Shown: positions 1 to 6,010 of the stretch, in pieces
How positions within the stretch are numbered: position 1 is the first letter of the stretch
Layout of the letters: each line of letters begins with the position of its first letter
Notes under the pieces: model-generated
What the model was told of the DNA's origin: nothing
The model's database searches: none
What the model saw: only the letters and a program-made list of their open reading frames with translations
Position numbers and translations under genes: made by a program
NCBI GenBank assembly: GCA_023388555.1
Contig: JAEWGA010000084.1
Coordinates: 1-6,010 of the forward strand
Source: Bacteroidota bacterium
Lineage (GTDB): Bacteria; Bacteroidota; Bacteroidia; Bacteroidales; Porphyromonadaceae
DNA: 6,010 nt
Direction of reading: 5' to 3'

Positions 1-21
1 AAATGGGGTGTTGCCCCTTTT
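1..21 (+). terminator. Small GC hairpin with T-run, possible terminator or leader hairpin
   Basis: Four Gs (5-8) pair with four Cs (14-17) around a five-base loop, and four Ts follow (18-21). After one T-T mismatch, AAA at 1-3 can pair with TTT at 19-21. This resembles a weak intrinsic terminator for a gene left of the window, or a hairpin in the leader of the transporter gene. The left edge cuts the element, so a longer stem cannot be excluded. A stem of only four GC pairs is short, so the call is tentative. Confidence 0.35.
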
Positions 22-50
22 GTATTATCCTAAACCCAAAAGCAAATGCT

Positions 51-3000
51 ATGAAATTGAGGACTACGTGGAGACACTTTTTTATAGGCTGTTCCCTTTT
101 GGCACTATTGCCACAGGCTGTGTATGCTACAAGCCATGCATCGGCCATTATGAGTACTGTTCAAGATAACAAAAGCACCCTGAAAGGGGTGGTGGTAGAC
201 GAAAAAGGAGAGCCATTGGTAGGCGCTACAGTAAAGGTGCTTACCCAAACTGGAAAGGGTGCTATTACGGACCTGAACGGAAACTTCAGCCTAAGCGCCC
301 TAAGTGCTACGGATGAGATAGAAATTACAGTTATAGGCTACCAGTCCCACCGGTTTACGGTAGGTTCCCAAAAGAGCGTACGTGTGCAACTAAAGCCCGA
401 CACCCATAAGTTGGACGAGGTGATAGTGGTGGGTTATGCTTCCCAACGGAAGGAGAGCCTTACGGGGTCGTTGCAATCCATTTCGCCTAAGGACCTTAAA
501 ACGGTTTCTACCCCCGCGGTGGAGAACCTGCTTAACTCCAAAGCCCCCGGGGTGTATGTAGCACCAGGGTCGGGCCAACCAGGAGCCACGGGCGCCGTGA
601 TGATACGCGGAAAATCTACCGTGAATGGTAGTACCGCCCCCTTGTGGGTTATAGATGGCGTTATTGTGGGTAATACCCCTGGCTCGTTAAGCCCTAACGA
701 TATAGAGAGCTTAACCATACTAAAAGATGCCGCCTCCACAGCCGTGTATGGTTCGCAAGGCGCTAACGGCGTTATTGTGGTAACTACCAAGCATGCCGCT
801 TCGGGTAAGTTGCAAGTGGAGGTTTCCTCTGTGGGCGGAATATCCCGCCTGAATATGGGTAACTTGAAAATGATGAATGGCGCGGAGTTGTACGACCTGT
901 ATAAGTCGTTTGGCAACCAACAAGCCGTGAAGTTTCCACGCTGGAATCCCGAGCTACGCAACAGTAACTTCGACTGGTGGGACTTTGGGACACGTACTGG
1001 CATATTCCAGGACCACCATATAAGCCTAAGCGGAGGAACGGATAAAATAAGCACCATGGCATCGTTAGGTGTGTACGATGAAAAAGGAGCTGTACGAGGC
1101 TACCACTATACACGCTATAACGCTATGCTTAAAACCAGTTATAAGCCTTTTAAGTGGCTTACCATTAAGCCGTATGCTTCGGCATCGTTCCGCAATGTGG
1201 ACGACCGCCAGCATAGCGTAGGCGCATTGTATAGCAACTTGCCGTGGGACTCGCCCCTGCTGCCCAATGGATCCCCCACACCGCACCGCTCTGAAACCTG
1301 GGTGAATGCGCAAGGAACCAATTATTATTACGATTTGCAGTGGAACAAAAGTGCCTCCCGGACGTACGAACTTTCGGGAAACTTAGATGTGGATATCAAA
1401 CTAACGGACTGGCTAACCTTTGCCTCGGTAAACAACCTAAAACACTGGCAGTATAGCTCCAGCGGATATGTCGACCCCCGTAGCTCAGGAGGGGAAGGAG
1501 TGAAGGGCCGTATATCGGAGTACCGCTCCGAGTGGGTGCGCCGTTATACCAACCAGCTGCTCCGTTTTAACCAGCAATGGGGAAAACATGCGGTGAACGG
1601 TGTGTTGGGCTATGAGTATAACGACTTCCGTTCCTCCTTGTTAGATGTTACCGGAATAGGTATGGTTGCCGGGTTTGAGATACTGGACACCACCTCGAAA
1701 CCCGAAAGAGCCAAAGGGAATATTCTCGAGTGGGCAGTACAGTCCTTCCTTTCCAACCTTAATTATGCTTACGATGACCGATACCTGTTGCAACTATCCT
1801 TCCGGCGCGACGGCGCTTCGAACTTTGGGAAAAATGCCCAGTATGGGAACTTCTTCTCCGTTAGCGGTGGCTGGAATATTCATAAGGAAGCCTTCTTTAA
1901 TACCGACGTGTTGGACCAACTTAAACTTCGTGCTGCGTATGGGTCGGTAGGAAATCGCCCCGATGCACTCTACCCGCAATACAGTTTGTATAGTGCCTCT
2001 AGTGGTGTTTCCTACAACGGTAACCCCGGTATGCTTATTTCGCAAATAGGTAACGATGACCTAACGTGGGAAAAGTCCTATACCACAGGAGTGGGGGTAG
2101 ACGTTTCGGTGCTTAACAAGGTGCGCCTAACGTTGGATTATTACATACGGAATACCTCGGACTTGCTGTACCAAGTGCCAGTGTCGAGCATGAACGGAGT
2201 AACATCGGTATGGAGAAATGTAGGTGCGGTGTTTAACCATGGGGTAGAGGCCTCGGTAAGTGCCGACCTTATTTCCACCAACGACTGGTATTGGAATGTG
2301 AGCGCAAATATTAGCGCAAACCGCAATAAGGTTACCAACCTGTACGGGCAAAAAGACCCCGTAACAGGAGAGGTGCCTCCCATTATTATTGGTGGTGGCT
2401 CTGGGATATCGGGCGAAGCTAACCGAATACTTAAAGTGGGATACAGTGCCGACACCTGGTACCTTACCGAGTGGGCAGGCGTTGACCCCCAAGATGGGTC
2501 GCCCACATGGTATAAAACAGTAAACACCAATGGCGTACAATCACGTGAGGTAACCCATAATTATGCCGAGGCGGACAAAGTGATGTTGGGCGAGGCGTCG
2601 CCTAAGTGTTTTGGCGGTTTTGCTACGCAGCTAAGGTGGAAAAAGTTAGATATGAACGCTATGTTTGGTTATGCTGTGGGCGGAAAACTGTACAACTACA
2701 CCCGAACAGAGTACGACTCGGACGGCGCCTACACGGACCGTAACCAAATGCGCCTTATGAAAGGCTGGAAAAGGTGGGAGAAGCCAGGCGATGTGGCTAC
2801 CCACCCAAAGGCTATGTATAACAACACATCGAAGTCGCAACGAGCATCGAGCCGTTACTTGGAGGATGCTTCGTTCCTGAAGCTAAGGTCGTTATCGTTG
2901 GGTTACAACCTGGATGCAAGCAAGTGGGGCATTCAAAATATGCGCCTTTTTGTTACAGGTGAAAACCTGTTTACCCTTACGCCCTATTCTGGCGTGGACC

Positions 3001-3101
3001 CAGAGTTGCCTCCAGCCTCCGATGGTAAAATGATAGGTGTAACAACCGCCGTATACCCCAGTACACGTAAGTTTTCTGTGGGGCTGAACCTTACATTCTG
3101 A
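51..3101 (+). CDS. SusC/RagA-family TonB-linked outer membrane transporter
   Basis: Outer-membrane TonB-dependent transporter that imports a substrate captured by its SusD partner; energy comes from TonB-ExbBD. From the ATG at 51 the protein has 1016 residues, usual for the family. Residues 1-26 form a signal peptide (basic start, FFIGCSLLALL core, likely cleavage after AVYA). A carboxypeptidase-D regulatory-like beta-sandwich spans about 43-115 (KGVVVDEKGEPLVGATV). The Ton-box region LDEVIVVGY lies at 121-129. The plug covers about 135-247 and contains the SusC/RagA signature LKDAASTAVYGSQGANGVIV near 224-243. The rest is a 22-strand-type barrel ending in YPSTRKFSVGLNLTF with the terminal Phe expected for BAM-dependent insertion. 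There is no STN domain between signal peptide and beta-sandwich. An upstream in-frame ATG at 3 would add 16 residues with three Cys before the signal peptide and lies in a hairpin, so 51 is preferred. The gene is intact. The family call is very secure; the substrate is unknown. Confidence 0.96.
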   Translation: MKLRTTWRHFFIGCSLLALLPQAVYATSHASAIMSTVQDNKSTLKGVVVDEKGEPLVGATVKVLTQTGKGAITDLNGNFSLSALSATDEIEITVIGYQSHRFTVGSQKSVRVQLKPDTHKLDEVIVVGYASQRKESLTGSLQSISPKDLKTVSTPAVENLLNSKAPGVYVAPGSGQPGATGAVMIRGKSTVNGSTAPLWVIDGVIVGNTPGSLSPNDIESLTILKDAASTAVYGSQGANGVIVVTTKHAASGKLQVEVSSVGGISRLNMGNLKMMNGAELYDLYKSFGNQQAVKFPRWNPELRNSNFDWWDFGTRTGIFQDHHISLSGGTDKISTMASLGVYDEKGAVRGYHYTRYNAMLKTSYKPFKWLTIKPYASASFRNVDDRQHSVGALYSNLPWDSPLLPNGSPTPHRSETWVNAQGTNYYYDLQWNKSASRTYELSGNLDVDIKLTDWLTFASVNNLKHWQYSSSGYVDPRSSGGEGVKGRISEYRSEWVRRYTNQLLRFNQQWGKHAVNGVLGYEYNDFRSSLLDVTGIGMVAGFEILDTTSKPERAKGNILEWAVQSFLSNLNYAYDDRYLLQLSFRRDGASNFGKNAQYGNFFSVSGGWNIHKEAFFNTDVLDQLKLRAAYGSVGNRPDALYPQYSLYSASSGVSYNGNPGMLISQIGNDDLTWEKSYTTGVGVDVSVLNKVRLTLDYYIRNTSDLLYQVPVSSMNGVTSVWRNVGAVFNHGVEASVSADLISTNDWYWNVSANISANRNKVTNLYGQKDPVTGEVPPIIIGGGSGISGEANRILKVGYSADTWYLTEWAGVDPQDGSPTWYKTVNTNGVQSREVTHNYAEADKVMLGEASPKCFGGFATQLRWKKLDMNAMFGYAVGGKLYNYTRTEYDSDGAYTDRNQMRLMKGWKRWEKPGDVATHPKAMYNNTSKSQRASSRYLEDASFLKLRSLSLGYNLDASKWGIQNMRLFVTGENLFTLTPYSGVDPELPPASDGKMIGVTTAVYPSTRKFSVGLNLTF

Positions 3102-3126
3102 TGTTTTTGTTCTTCCTCATTCCCCC

Positions 3127-3141
3127 AAAAAAAGAATAACT
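3127..3141 (+). promoter_or_regulatory. A-rich translation leader of the SusD-like gene
   Basis: Seven As (3127-3133) followed by GAATAACT lie immediately upstream of the ATG at 3142, with no Shine-Dalgarno-like GGAGG. Bacteroidota are known to initiate translation largely without Shine-Dalgarno pairing and to favour A-rich leaders. The 40-base gap after the transporter stop contains no hairpin with a T-run and no TAnnTTTG box, which supports co-transcription of the two genes. The functional role is inferred from composition only. Confidence 0.45.
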
Positions 3142-4911
3142 ATGAAACATACTATATATATATCGTTATTACTGGTGGCTTGCTTGGGTTTAACTACCTC
3201 GTGCGATATTACCCGTAAGCCCTATTATGCCAAGGACCAAGCCGATGTAAATAAAGACCCCGAAAAGTACGCTGCCTACCTTATGTCGGGCACCTATGCA
3301 CAACTTAAAGGGTGGTCCGATGCTATGCACCGTTGCGGTGAGTATGCTGGAGATAATATTATGATTCGGGGCGCATCCACGGACCCCTTCTTTGAGTTTA
3401 TCACCTTTTCCCGAACCCCCAACAACGGGCGGTTATCGGGGTTTTGGGATGGCTCCTATAAGGCAATAGCGCAAAGCTCCAACCTTATAAAGATGTTTGA
3501 AGAAGGGAAGTCAGCCGAACTGGATCACCGCATAGGTGAGTGCTACTTTATTCGGGGACTTATGTACTTTTATTTGGTGCGTGCTTATGGGCGCCCCTAC
3601 TTTCAGAGCCCCGAAACAAACTTAGGTGTACCCCTGAGGAACGGAACAGAAAAGGACCCTTTTGCGAAACTGCCGGAGCGTGCTACCGTAAAAGAGGTGT
3701 ACGAGCAAGTTATTGCCGACTTGGAAAAGTCCATACAACTAATGCAGGAGGATAAGAACCCTACCCCCATTTACGCTTCGCAAGAAGCTGCAAAAGCTCT
3801 GCTATCGCGGGTTTACCTGTACATGAGCGGTACGTATGAAGCTCCTAATACAGCCTATGCTCAAAAGGCAGTGGAGTATGCCAATGCCGTGATACAAAGC
3901 GGTAAGTACTCCCTTTTACCGCGGGAGCAGTTTATGAAGTACAATACCTTCCCCCCAGAAACCAACAAAGAGTCCATATTTGTGGTGAAGCGGTTGTCGT
4001 CCGAGTTTTCGGGCTACGACCACTACTATGGCGTTGGAGGTATGTATGCCGTAGTTGGAGGTATGGGTTGGGGCGAAATGTACGCCAGCAAAAAGTACCT
4101 GGACCTGTTGGACGAAACCGGCCGTAATGATTGGGCTAAAAATAAAATAGTGGATGCCCGTGCCGCCTTTATAAAACCGCAGTACACCGAAGAAAAAGAG
4201 GAGGTGTTCCGGGTTGTGGTAGCACAATATGGTAGCAGCCCTGCGGTGGTAACAGGCTACGACTACCTGCAACTGCCGTTTGTGGAAAACCAGAAAAATA
4301 AAGTATACGAACTGTATACCGAGGGTGAAGGAAAGGACGCCCCACAGAAAAAAAGGGAGTTCACCCTTACGCCTAAGGATGAGGAGCAAGGGATATATAC
4401 CTTCACGTATACCGATGGTAAGGTTTACCAAGGTGTGAAGGATTACCGAATGAAGCTGAACCGTATGTATCCGATGTTTTATATCACCAAATGTTCGTAC
4501 GAAGGAGAAGAGTCGCACCTGCACTCTCCCGTGCTGATACGCTTAGGTGAACTCTACCTGAACAAGGCGGAAGCAGAGGCTAAGCTGGGCCACTATGACG
4601 AGGCATTGCAGGACCTGAATACCATTAGGGCCCGAGCGTTGCCCGGAAAAGGGTACACCGAGCTGGATGCTACCAATGCAGCCGAACGGATAGATAAGGA
4701 ACGACAGCTGGAACTGGCATTTCAGGCAGAGCGTAGTTACGATGTATTCCGGAACGGAAAGGCGCTAACACGCCACTACCCTGGTGCACATAACGCAGTA
4801 GAGGATATACCAGCTACGGATTATAGGGTGGTGTACTACATCCCCGAGTCGGTGATAAATACCTATAAGTCCACAGGAAGTACCATAACCCAAAACCCCA
4901 CCTCCAATTAA
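3142..4911 (+). CDS. SusD/RagB-family surface nutrient-binding lipoprotein
   Basis: Surface lipoprotein that caps the SusC-like barrel encoded 40 bases upstream and binds its substrate before import. The 589 residues fit the family. Residues 1-20 are a lipoprotein signal peptide with lipobox LTTSC; Cys21 would be acylated by the Lgt/Lsp pathway. The SusD-like N-terminal region (about 22-250) is helical and TPR-like, with typical segments such as FWDGSYKAIAQSSNLI (101-116), ECYFIRGLMYFYLVRAYG (133-150) and EAAKALLSRVYLYMSG (215-230). The C-terminal SusD domain (about 275-589) carries LIRLGELYLNKAEAEAKLG (465-483), DLNTIRARAL (491-500), KERQLELAFQAERSYDVFR (519-537) and the closing YYIPESVINTY (565-575) and ITQNP (582-586). 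Residues 295-313 are rich in Gly, Met and Tyr. The start is fixed by the signal peptide. The reading frame is unbroken. The family call is very secure; the ligand (glycan, glycoprotein fragment or peptide) cannot be deduced. Confidence 0.96.
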   Translation: MKHTIYISLLLVACLGLTTSCDITRKPYYAKDQADVNKDPEKYAAYLMSGTYAQLKGWSDAMHRCGEYAGDNIMIRGASTDPFFEFITFSRTPNNGRLSGFWDGSYKAIAQSSNLIKMFEEGKSAELDHRIGECYFIRGLMYFYLVRAYGRPYFQSPETNLGVPLRNGTEKDPFAKLPERATVKEVYEQVIADLEKSIQLMQEDKNPTPIYASQEAAKALLSRVYLYMSGTYEAPNTAYAQKAVEYANAVIQSGKYSLLPREQFMKYNTFPPETNKESIFVVKRLSSEFSGYDHYYGVGGMYAVVGGMGWGEMYASKKYLDLLDETGRNDWAKNKIVDARAAFIKPQYTEEKEEVFRVVVAQYGSSPAVVTGYDYLQLPFVENQKNKVYELYTEGEGKDAPQKKREFTLTPKDEEQGIYTFTYTDGKVYQGVKDYRMKLNRMYPMFYITKCSYEGEESHLHSPVLIRLGELYLNKAEAEAKLGHYDEALQDLNTIRARALPGKGYTELDATNAAERIDKERQLELAFQAERSYDVFRNGKALTRHYPGAHNAVEDIPATDYRVVYYIPESVINTYKSTGSTITQNPTSN

Positions 4912-4940
4912 ATAATAGTGGATAGGGTGCTTATGCATTG

Positions 4941-4978
4941 ACTGTTTTGTGTGGGGAATATCCTCTTAAAAAAACAGT
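4941..4978 (+). terminator. Imperfect stem-loop after the SusCD unit, possible terminator
   Basis: ACTGTTTT at 4941-4948 is the exact reverse complement of AAAACAGT at 4971-4978. G-U pairs could extend it outward by a few bases. Inside it, GGGGA (4953-4957) can pair with TCCTC (4961-4965) through one G-U pair around a three-base loop. It lies 29 bases after the SusD-like stop, where a terminator would be expected. No T-run follows the stem on the + strand, so it is not a classic intrinsic terminator. It might instead stabilise the 3' end of the mRNA, or the fold may be chance. Confidence 0.35.
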
Positions 4979-4983
4979 TGGTA

Positions 4984-5002
4984 ATAACCCGGGTAAGGTT
5001 AT
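4984..5002. repeat. Small inverted repeat upstream of manC
   Basis: ATAACC (4984-4989) and GGTTAT (4997-5002) are exact reverse complements separated by seven bases. Nested within is the perfect 8-base palindrome ACCCGGGT (4987-4994). The element sits 17 bases before the TAccTTTG box, about where an operator or upstream promoter element would lie. No regulator is identifiable, and a repeat this short can arise by chance. Confidence 0.3.
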
Positions 5003-5018
5003 AATGTTGGGAAATAAG

Positions 5019-5026
5019 TACCTTTG
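5019..5026 (+). promoter_or_regulatory. Bacteroidota -7 promoter box (TAnnTTTG) for manC
   Basis: TACCTTTG matches the Bacteroidota primary sigma factor -7 consensus TAnnTTTG at every fixed position. The matching upstream TTTG (-33) element is not clear; bases about 20 upstream read TAAGGTT. The box ends only seven bases before the manC ATG, so the transcript would have a very short leader or none. An intergenic position directly before a start codon raises confidence over a chance match. Confidence 0.6.
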
Positions 5027-5033
5027 AAAAGAT

Positions 5034-6010
5034 ATGCAACCGTTACCTACTATATATGGTGTTGTAATGGCTGGCGGTGTGGGTACACGCTTCTGGCCTC
5101 TGAGTAACAGCAAACGCCCTAAGCAGTTTATAGATGTGTTGGGTGTGGGCCGCACGTTGCTGCAACAAACGGTGGAGAGGTTGTTGCCCGTAGTGCCAGT
5201 AGAGCAAATGCTGGTGATGACGGGAGAACCTTTTGCGCACCTGGTACAGGAGCAGCTACCACAACTGTTACCTAACCAAATACTTGCCGAACCGTGTAGG
5301 CGAAACACAGCCCCCTGCATAGCTTATGCTGCCTATAAGATATTGGCAACCAACCCCAACGCCCTTATGGTAGTAACGCCCGCCGACCACTACATAGCGG
5401 ATACCTGTACTTATAGAGTCCTGTTGCAACAAGCCGCTGAGCATTGTAGCAAGGGTGATATTTTAATGACCATTGGAATAGAGCCTACCTATCCGGCTAC
5501 AGGGTTCGGATATATTGAGTTAAGCGACGTTGCTCTTGCTGGAGGGTATGGCCCTATAGTCCGCTTTAAGGAGAAACCTACACTGGCCGAAGCAGAGCTG
5601 CTCCTAAAGTCGGGGCGCTATGTGTGGAATTCGGGGATGTTTGTTTGGAAAGCCCAAAGTATAGCCCATGCATTGGAAACCTATTTACCTGAGGTGGCTT
5701 GCCATTTCTCGGGCATAACCTCCTACGGAACACCCCAAGAGATGGCAGATGTACAACAGGCCTTTTGGAACTGTCCCTCCATTTCTGTCGACTTTGGCGT
5801 GATGGAAAAGGCGAAGAACGTACATGTTATCCGGGGTGAGTTCGGCTGGGACGACTTGGGAACATGGGCAGCCTTGGAGCGCCATCAGCACCTGGCTAAA
5901 GGTAAGGTGGAACTCCTGGATAGCAAGGGGACATTGGTACATACTACACAACCCGAAAAGCGTATTGTAGTGGCTGGCCTTACCAACTATTTAGTGGTGG
6001 ATACCGGAGA
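5034..6010 (+). CDS. manC: Mannose-1-phosphate guanylyltransferase (GDP-mannose pyrophosphorylase), 3' end cut by window edge
   Basis: Cytoplasmic enzyme joining mannose 1-phosphate and GTP into GDP-mannose and pyrophosphate, the donor for mannosylated capsule, O-antigen or glycoproteins and the precursor of GDP-fucose. 325 codons are visible and the frame is still open. The nucleotidyltransferase signature spans residues 13-32 (AGGVGTRFWPLSNSKRPKQF), with the presumed catalytic Lys at 30. Further family motifs are EPCRRNTAP (86-94), TPADHYI (115-121, likely metal-binding Asp118), GIEPTYPATGFGYIE (148-162), FKEKP (178-182), WNSGMFVW (198-205), SVDFGVMEK (251-259) and GWDDLGTW (271-278). Residues after about 285 enter the linker and C-terminal part. 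Single-domain ManC proteins have about 350-360 residues, while bifunctional ManC/phosphomannose isomerases have about 470, so the class is undecided. The start is firm: a TGA lies in frame at 5025, and the next ATG (5067) would remove the first strand before the nucleotide-binding loop. Sibling pyrophosphorylases acting on glucose or fucose phosphates are less likely given the mannose-type motifs. Confidence 0.94.
   Translation, partial: MQPLPTIYGVVMAGGVGTRFWPLSNSKRPKQFIDVLGVGRTLLQQTVERLLPVVPVEQMLVMTGEPFAHLVQEQLPQLLPNQILAEPCRRNTAPCIAYAAYKILATNPNALMVVTPADHYIADTCTYRVLLQQAAEHCSKGDILMTIGIEPTYPATGFGYIELSDVALAGGYGPIVRFKEKPTLAEAELLLKSGRYVWNSGMFVWKAQSIAHALETYLPEVACHFSGITSYGTPQEMADVQQAFWNCPSISVDFGVMEKAKNVHVIRGEFGWDDLGTWAALERHQHLAKGKVELLDSKGTLVHTTQPEKRIVVAGLTNYLVVDTG

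Noticed and set aside
3..50. Upstream in-frame extension of the transporter starting at ATG 3
   Set aside because: It would place 16 residues with three cysteines before a normal signal peptide, and its ATG lies in a hairpin. The start at 51 gives a standard N-terminus.
434..1057. 207-codon open frame on the - strand inside the transporter gene
   Set aside because: It is antisense to the conserved plug domain and has a Pro/Ser-rich, non-globular composition without family features. It is a shadow frame.
3916..4524. 202-codon open frame on the - strand inside the SusD-like gene
   Set aside because: It lies entirely antisense to a clearly conserved coding region, shows no recognisable motif or domain, and has no promoter-like context. 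It is a by-product of codon use on the + strand.
4931..5320. 129-codon - strand frame spanning the intergenic region and the 5' part of manC
   Set aside because: It overlaps the nucleotide-binding motif of manC on the opposite strand and its translation resembles nothing known. The + strand reading has many conserved motifs.
51..6010. Possibility that SusCD plus manC forms a dedicated mannose or mannan uptake system
   Set aside because: Only adjacency supports it. manC makes an activated sugar for biosynthesis and has its own promoter box, and no mannosidase or mannose kinase is present in the window.
1..6010. Search for tRNA, rRNA, CRISPR, insertion-sequence ends and attachment sites
   Set aside because: Nearly all the window is occupied by three conserved coding regions. 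The three gaps (50, 40 and 122 bases) contain no cloverleaf-like sequence, no regularly spaced repeats and no terminal inverted repeats with a transposase.

Overview
The window looks like chromosomal DNA from a member of the phylum Bacteroidota, most likely the Bacteroidales. The evidence is a SusC/RagA-type TonB-dependent transporter directly followed by a SusD/RagB-type lipoprotein, a pairing essentially restricted to this phylum. Starts also have A-rich leaders rather than Shine-Dalgarno sequences, and one gene is preceded by an exact Bacteroidota -7 promoter box (TAnnTTTG). Base composition looks balanced, near half G+C by eye. Genus cannot be assigned from the sequence alone.

Layout: all three genes lie on the + strand. 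Bases 1-50 are a short leader with a small GC hairpin followed by four Ts. Bases 51-3101 encode the SusC-like outer-membrane transporter (1016 aa). A 40-base gap leads to the SusD-like surface lipoprotein at 3142-4911 (589 aa). A 122-base intergenic region (4912-5033) holds an imperfect long stem-loop, a small inverted repeat and a TAccTTTG box. At 5034 a mannose-1-phosphate guanylyltransferase (ManC/GMP) begins and runs off the right edge, so its C-terminus is missing.

How the genes work together: the first two genes almost certainly form one transcription unit and one machine. The SusD lipoprotein acts as a lid that captures a glycan or peptide at the cell surface, and the SusC barrel imports it using TonB energy. 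The substrate cannot be read from the sequence. No glycoside hydrolase, SusE/F, hybrid two-component regulator or sigma/anti-sigma pair lies in the window. ManC makes GDP-mannose in the cytoplasm for capsule, O-antigen, glycoprotein or fucose pathways. Its own promoter box and the stem-loop before it suggest a separate transcription unit, so its adjacency to the SusCD pair need not be functional.

I found no RNA gene, mobile element, CRISPR array or clearly novel system. The window reads as a well-preserved SusCD pair next to a housekeeping nucleotide-sugar gene, with a few regulatory details worth a second look.
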